Shown: piece after piece, positions 57,501 through 64,000 of the stretch | Numbering within the stretch: position 1 is the first letter of the stretch | Layout of the letters: every line of letters starts with the position of its first letter | Assembly (NCBI RefSeq): GCF_024323335.1 | Contig: NC_066585.1 | Location: forward strand, 184,861,684 to 184,925,683 | Direction of reading: 5' to 3' | Length of the DNA stretch: 64,000 nucleotides | DNA from: Lathyrus oleraceus | Lineage: Eukaryota > Streptophyta > Magnoliopsida > Fabales > Fabaceae | Translations under genes and position numbers: made by a program | Notes under the pieces: model-generated | Told to the model about the DNA's origin: nothing | Database searches by the model: none | What the model saw: only the letters and a program-made list of their open reading frames with translations

Positions 57501-60500
57501 AAGTATCCTCGAAGAGTCTTAGATTCAATTAAGGTATTTTTCCCTTGCTGAAGTATCTTAATTCTATCATATAAGATTCTGTTTCGACCCAATTCAGAGA
57601 ATCTCATTTTTACTGTTTGAGATGTTGCTTCATCAAAATGAAGAGTCTCATTTCAGATTTTTTTAGAGATACTACTCTAATATATTTAGAGAGTCTTAGA
57701 TTCAATTAAGGTATTTTTCCCTTTTTGGAATATCTTAATTCTATCATATAAGATGTTGTTTCGACCCGATACAGAGAATCTCATTTTTACTATTTGAGAT
57801 GCTGCTTCATCAATATGAAGAGTCTCATTTCATATTTTTTTAGAGATACTGCTCTAAGTATCCTCGAAGAGTCTTAGATTCAATTAAGGTATTTTTCCCT
57901 TGCTGAAGTATCTTAATTCTATCATATAAGATTCTGTTTCGACCCAATACAGAGAATCTCATTTTTACTGTTTGAGATGTTGCTTCATCAAAATGAAGAG
58001 TCTCATTTCAGATTTTTTTAGAGATACTACTCTAATATATTTAGAGAGTCTTAGATTCAATTAAGGTATTTTTCCCTTTTTGGAATATCTTAATTCTATC
58101 ATATAAGATGTTGTTTCGACCCGATACAGAGAATCTCATTTTTACTGTTTGAGATGCTGCTTCATCAATATGAAGAGTCTCATTTCAGTTTTTTCTAGAG
58201 ATACTGCTCTAAGTATCCTCGAAGAGTCTTAGATTCAATTAAGGTATTTTCCCTTTGTGGAATATCTTAATTCAATCATATAAGATGTTGTTTCGACCCA
58301 ATACAGAGAATCTCATTTTTACTGTTTGAGATGTTGCTTCATCAAAATGAAGAGTCTCATTTCAGATTTTTTTAGAGATACTACTCTAATATACTCAGAG
58401 AGTCTTAGATTCAATTAAGGTATTTTTCCCTTTCTGGAATATCTTAATTCTATCATATAAGATGTTGTTTCGACCCGATACAAAGAATCTCATTTTTACT
58501 GTTTGAGATGCTGCTTCATCAATATGAAGAGTCTCATTTCATATTTTTTTAGAGATACTGCTCTAAGTATCCTCGAAGAGTCTTAGATTCAATTAAGGTA
58601 TTTTTCCCTTGCCGAAGTATGTTAATTCTATCTTATAAGATTCTGTTTCGACCCAATACAGAGAATCTCATTTTTATTGTTTGAGATGTTGCTTCATCAA
58701 AATGAAGAGTCTCATTTCAGATTTTTTTAGAGATGCTACTCTAATATACTCAGAGAGTCTTAGATTCAATTAAGGTATTTTTCCCTTTCTGGAATTTCTT
58801 AATTCTATCATATAAGATGTTGTTTCGACGCGATACAGAGAATCTCATTTTTACTGTTTGAGATGCTGCTTCATCAATATGAAGAGTCTCATTTCAGATT
58901 TTTTTAGAGATACTGCTCTAAGTATCCTCGAAGAGTCTTAAATTTAGTTCAGGTATTTTTCCCTTGCTGGAATATCTTAATTCTATCATATAAGATGCTG
59001 TTTCGACTCGATACAGAGAATCTCACTTCTACTGTTTGAGATGCTGCTTCATCAATATGAAGAGTCTCATTTCAGATATTTTAGAGATATTGCTCAAAGT
59101 ATCCTCATAGTGTCTTAGATTCAATTAAAGTATTTTTCCATTGCTGGAATATCTTAATTCAATCATATAAGATGTTGTTTCGACTCGATACAGAAAATCT
59201 CACTTCTACTGTTTGAGGTGCTGCTTCGTCAATATGAAGAGTCTCATTTCATATTTTTTTAAAGATACTGCGCTAAATATCCTCGAAGAATCTTATATTC
59301 AATTAAGGTATTTTTCCCTTGCTGGAATATCTTAATTCTATCATATAAGATGTTGTTTCGACTCGATACAGAGAATCCCACTTCTACTGTTTGAGATGCT
59401 GCTTCGTCAATATGAAGAGTCTCATTTCATATTTTTTAGAGATACTGCTCTTAGTATCCTCAAAGTGTCTTAGATTCAATTAAGGTATTTTTCCCTTGCT
59501 GGAATATCTTAATTTAATCATATAAGATGTTGTTTCGACTCGATACAGAGAATCTCACTTCTACTTTTTGAGATGCTGCTTCGTCAATATGAAGAGTGTC
59601 ATTTCATATTTTTTAGAGATACTGCTCTAAGTATCCTCGAAGAGTCTTAGATTCAATTAAGGTATTTTTCCCTTGCTGAAGTATCTTAATTCTATCATAT
59701 AAGATTTTGTTTTGACCCAATACAGAGAATCTCATTTTTACTGTTTGAGATGTTGCTACATCAAAATGAAGAGTCTCATTTCAGATTTTTTTAGAGATAC
59801 TACTCTAATATACTCAGAGAGTCTTAGATTCAATTAAGGTATTTTTCCCTTTCTGGAATATCTTAATTCTGTCATATAAGATGTTGTTTCGACCCGATAC
59901 AGAGAATATCATTTTTACTGTTTGAGATGCTGCTTCATCAATATGAAGAGTCTCATTTCATGTTTTTTTAGAGATACTGCTCTAAGTATCCTCGAAGAGT
60001 CTTAGATTCAATTAAGGTATTTTTCCCTTGCTGAAGTATCTTAATTCTATCTTATAAGATTCTGTTTCGACCCAATACAGAGAATCTCATTTTTACTGTT
60101 TGAGATGTTGCTTCATCAAAATGAAGAGTCTCATTTCAGATTTTTTTAGAGATGCTACTCTAATATACTCAGAGAGTCTTAGATTCAATTAAGGTATTTT
60201 TCCCTTTCTGGAATATCTTAATTCTATCATATAAGATGTTGTTTCGACGCGATACAGAGAATCTCATTTTTACTGTTTGAGATGCTGCTTCATCAATATG
60301 AAGAGTCTCATTTCAGATTTTTTTAGAGATACTGCTCTAAGTATCCTCGAAGAGTCTTAAATTTAGTTCAGGTATTTTTCCCTTGCTGGAATATCTTAAT
60401 TCTATCATATAAGATGCTGTTTCGACTCGATACAGAGAATCTCACTTCTACTGTTTGAGATGCTGCTTCATCAATATGAAGAGTCTCATTTCAGATATTT

Positions 60501-63500
60501 TAGAGATACTGCTCTAAGTATCCTCATAGTGTCTTAGATTCAATTAAGGTATTTTTCCATTGCTGGAATATCTTAATTCAATCATATAAGATGTTGTTTC
60601 GACTCGATACAGAAAATCTCACTTCTACTGTTTGAGATGCTGCTTCGTCAATATGAAGAGTCTCATTTCATATTTTTTTAAAGATACTGCGCTAAATATC
60701 CTCGAAGAATCTTAGATTCAATTAAGGTATTTTTCCCTTGCTGGAATATCTTAATTCTATCATATAAGATGTTGTTTCGACCCGATACAGAGAATCTCAT
60801 TTTTACTGTTTGAGATACTGCTTTATCAATATGAAGAGTCTCATTTCAGATTTTTCTAGAGATATTGTTCTAAGTATCCTCGAAGAGTCTTAGATTCAAT
60901 TAAGGTATTTTTCCCTTGCTGGAATATCTTAATTCTATCATATAAGATGCTGTTTCGACTCAATACAGAGAATCCCACTTCTACTGTTTGAGATGCTGCT
61001 TCGTCAATATGAAGAGTCTCATTTCATATTTTTTAGAGATACTGCTCTATGTATCCTCAAAGTATCTTAGTTTCAATTAAGGTATTTTTCCCTTGCCGGA
61101 GTATCTAAATTCAATCATATAAGATGTTGTTTCGACTCGATACAGAGAATCTCACTTCTATTGTCTGAGATGCTGCTTCGTCAATATGAAGAGTCTCATT
61201 TCATATTTTTTTAGAGATACTGCTCTAAGTATCCTCGAAGAGTCTTAGATTCAATTAAGGTATTTTTCCCTTGCTGGAATATCTTAATTCTATCATATAA
61301 GATGTTGTTTCGACCCGATACAGAGAATCTCATTTGTACTGTTTGAGATGCTGCTTCATCAATATGAAGAGTCTCATTTCAGTTTTTTCTAGAGATACTG
61401 CTCTAAGTATCCTCGAAGAGTCTTAGATTCAATTAAGGTATTTTCCCTTTGTGGAATATCTTAATTCAATCATATAAGATGTTGTTTCGACCCGATACAG
61501 AGAATCTCATTTTTTCTGTTTGAGATGCTGCTTCATCAATATGAAGAGTCTCACTTCAGATTTTTTTAGAGATATTGCTCTAAGTATCCTTGAAGAGTCT
61601 TAGATTCAATTAAGGTATTTTTCCCTTGCTGGAATATCTTAATTCTATCATATAAGATGTTGTTTCGACTCGATACAGAGAATCCCACTTCTACTGTTTG
61701 AGATGCTGCTTCGTCAATATGAAGAGTCTCATTTCATATTTTTTAGAGATACTGCTCTTAGTATCCTCAAAGTGTCTTAGATTCAATTAAGGTATTTTTC
61801 CCTTGCTGGAATATCTTAATTCAATCATATAAGATGTTGTTTCGACTCAATACAGAGAATCTCACTTCTACTGTTTGAGATGTTGCTTCGTCAATAGGAA
61901 AAGTCTCATTTCATATTTTTTAGAGATACTGCTCTAAGTTTCCTCGAAGAGTCTTAGATTCAATTAAGGTATTCTTCCCTTGCTAAAGTATCTTAATTCT
62001 ATCATATAAGATTCTGTTTCGACCCGATATAGAGAATCTCGTTTTTACTGTTTGAGATGTTGCTTCATCAAAATGAAGAGTCTCATTTCAGATTTTTTTT
62101 AGAGATACTGCTCTAATATACTCGGAGAGTCTTAGATTCAATTAAGGTATTTTTCCCTTTCTGGAATATCTTAATTCTATCATATAAGATGTTGTTTCGA
62201 CTCGATACAGAGAATCTCACTTCTACTGTTTGAGATGCTGCTTCATCAATATGAAGAGTCTCATTTCAGATTTTTCTAGAGATACTGTTCTAAGTATCCT
62301 CGAAGAGTCTTAGATTCAATTAAGGTATTTTTCCCTTGCTGGAATATCTTAATTCTATCATATAAGATGCTGTTTCGACTCGATACAGAGAATCCCACTT
62401 CTACTGTTTGAGATGCTGCTTCGTCAATATGAAGAGTCTCATTTCATATTTTTTAGAGATACTACTCTATGTATCCTAAAAGTGTCTTAGATTCAATTAA
62501 GGTATTTTTCCCTTGCTGGAATATCTTAATTCAATCATATAAGATGTTGTTTCGACTAGATAGAGAGAATCTCACTTCTACTGTCATAGATGCTGCTTCG
62601 TCAATATGAAGAGTCTCATTTCATATTTTTTTAGAGATACTGCTCTAAGTATCCTCGAAGAGTCTTAGATTCAATGAAGGTATTTTTCCCTTGCTGAAGT
62701 ATCTTAATTCTATCATATAAGATTCTGTTTCGACCCAATACAAAGAATCTCATTTTTACTGTTTGAGATGTTGCTTCATCAAAATGAAGAGTCTCATTTC
62801 AGATTTTTTTAGAGATACTACTCTAATATATTTAGAGAGTCTTAGATTCAATTAAGGTATTTTTCCCTTTTAGGAATATCTTAATTCTATCATATAAGAT
62901 GTTGTTTCGACCCGATACAGAGAATCTCATTTTTACTGTTTGAGATGCTGCTTCATCAATATGAAGAGTCTCATTTCATATTTTTTTAGAGATACTGCTC
63001 TAAGTATCCTCGAAGAGTCTTAGATTCAATTAAGGTATTTTTCCCTTGCTGAAGTATCTTAATTCTATCATATAAGATTCTGTTTCGACCCAATACAGAG
63101 AATCTCATTTTTACTGTTTGAGATGTTGCTTCATCAAAATGAAGAGTCTCATTTCAGATTTTTTTAGAGATACTACTCTAATATACTCAGAGAGTCTTAG
63201 ATTCAATTAAGGTATTTTTCCCTTTCTGGAATATCTTAATTCTATCATATAAGATGTTGTTTCGACCCGATACAGAGAATCTCATTTTTACTGTTTGAGA
63301 TGCTGCTTCATCAATATGAAGAGTCTCATTTCATATTTTTTTAGAGATACTGCTCTAAGTATCCTCGAAGAGTCTTAGATTCAATTAAGGTATTTTTCCC
63401 TTGCTGAAGTATCTTAATTCTATCTTATAAGATTCTGTTTCGACCCAATACAGAGAATCTCATTTTTATTGTTTGAGATGTTGCTTCATCAAAATGAAGA

Positions 63501-64000
63501 GTCTCATTTCAGATTTTTTTAGAGATGCTACTCTAATATACTCAGAGAGTCTTAGATTCAATTAAGGTATTTTTCCCTTGCTGAAGTATCTTAATTCTAT
63601 CTTATAAGATTCTGTTTCGACCCAATACCGAGAATCTCATTTTTACTGTTTGAGATGCTGCTTCATCAATATGAAGAGTCTCATTTCAGATTTTTTTAGA
63701 GATACTGCTCTAAGTATCCTCGAAGAGTCTTAAATTTAGTTCAGGTATTTTTCCCTTGCTGGAATATCTTAATTCTATCATATAAGATGCTGTTTCGACT
63801 CGATAAAGAGAATCTCACTTCTACTGTTTGAGATGCTGCTCCATCAATATGAAGAGTCTCATTTCAGATAGTTTAGAGATATTTCTCAAAGTATCCTCAT
63901 AGAGTCTTAGATTCAATTAAGGTATTTTTCCCTTGCTGGAATATCTTAATTCTATCATATAAGATGCTGTTTCGACTCGATACAGAGAATCCCACTTCTA
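54470..64000 (+). repeat. Large 177-bp satellite-like array (about 54 monomers, continues past window end)
   Basis: The same monomer as at 21961-23500 and the same orientation. The consensus runs GAGATACTGCTCTAAGTATC…AATTAAGGTATTTTTCCC…GGAATATCTTAATT…CGATACAGAGAATCTCA…GAGATGCTGCTTCATCAA…GAAGAGTCTCATTTC. Monomers are about 90% or more alike and fall into subtypes: CTCTAAGTATCCTCGAAGAG versus CTCTAATATACTCAGAGAG; CAATATGAAG versus CAAAATGAAG. These often alternate as dimers. No polypurine tract or LTR is reached in the window. Short reading frames inside are chance. Confidence 0.96.
58300..60780 (+). repeat. Higher-order duplication of 8 monomers (1,419 bp) within the 177-bp array
   Basis: Rare variants recur at a fixed distance of 1,419 bp (8 × 177): AGATGCTACT at 58731 and 60150, AGAGTCTTAAATTTAG at 58932 and 60351, CATAGTGTCTTAG at 59106 and 60525, and GACGCGATACAG between them. 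The similarity fades near 59,360/60,780. A further partial copy with AGAGTCTTAAATTTAG occurs at 63724. Confidence 0.85.

Noticed and set aside
54384..64000. Regularly spaced repeats resembling a CRISPR array
   Set aside because: The whole 177-bp unit is repeated with no unique spacers, and this is eukaryotic DNA. It is a satellite-type tandem repeat.
54470..64000. Short frames in the 177-bp array (for example 56244-56578)
   Set aside because: They follow the monomer sequence, are broken in most monomers, and have low complexity.

Overview
This is repeat-rich plant nuclear DNA. It most likely comes from a legume of the pea/vetch/lentil group (Fabeae). The reasons are several layers of Tat/Ogre-type Ty3/gypsy elements with LTRs of 4-5 kb, tandem repeats sitting just before an Ogre polypurine tract, and Athila (Calypso/Cyclops-like) elements. 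The species is an inference; there is no organelle or single-copy marker. Only one apparently intact host gene is present: a CC-NB-ARC-LRR (NLR) immune receptor at 33463-36349 (+), with one intron.

Layout. 1-20602: a minus-strand Tat/Ogre-type element (3' LTR 1-1241, cut by the window edge; internal region 1242-7202; 5' LTR 7203-9096 plus 20600-20602). It has lost protease, the RT core and the front of integrase. Its 5' LTR is split by a complete plus-strand Athila-type element (9097-20594, 11,498 bp) with equal-length LTRs that look identical, tRNA-Asp PBS, gag, intact pol and a third ORF. The target duplication is GTATG. 20603-21960: the 3' part of a plus-strand Ogre LTR. 21961-23668: a 177-bp tandem array and the end of an Ogre 3' UTR with polypurine tract. 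23669-32574: the Ogre 3' LTR (about 4.9 kb without its insert), interrupted by a 3,987-bp solo LTR (26346-30332; target duplication ATACT). 32575-36831: the NLR gene and its flanks. 36832-37527: a broken Ty1/copia RT. 37528-41190: another Ogre LTR fragment. 41191-51831: a minus-strand copia remnant (protease, gag, PBS, 5' LTR), split by a second, minus-strand, decayed Athila element (41848-50917; target duplication GGTTG). 51986-52650: a broken LINE-like gag-domain ORF. 54007-54182: an AT microsatellite. 54384 to the window end: about 54 copies of the same 177-bp repeat that lies in the Ogre 3' UTR at 21961.

The most unusual signal is structural. The last few hundred bases of all five complete or partial Tat/Ogre LTR ends carry the same 48-nt module: a 6-bp stem with a 4-nt loop, followed with no spacer by a 10-bp stem with a 12-nt loop. 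The stem sequences differ between LTRs, but pairing and exact spacing are kept. Covarying hairpins also make up the 137-bp tandem repeats at 1440-2260, the ~140-bp repeats inside the Ogre LTR (31128-31930), and a stem-loop after the LTR motif ACGTAGGCA. This suggests selection on RNA (or single-stranded DNA) structure in these retrotransposons. A second signal is a paired motif TTCGC-N3-GCGAA, placed at matching non-homologous sites through both Athila elements and, as a variant, in the Tat LTR.
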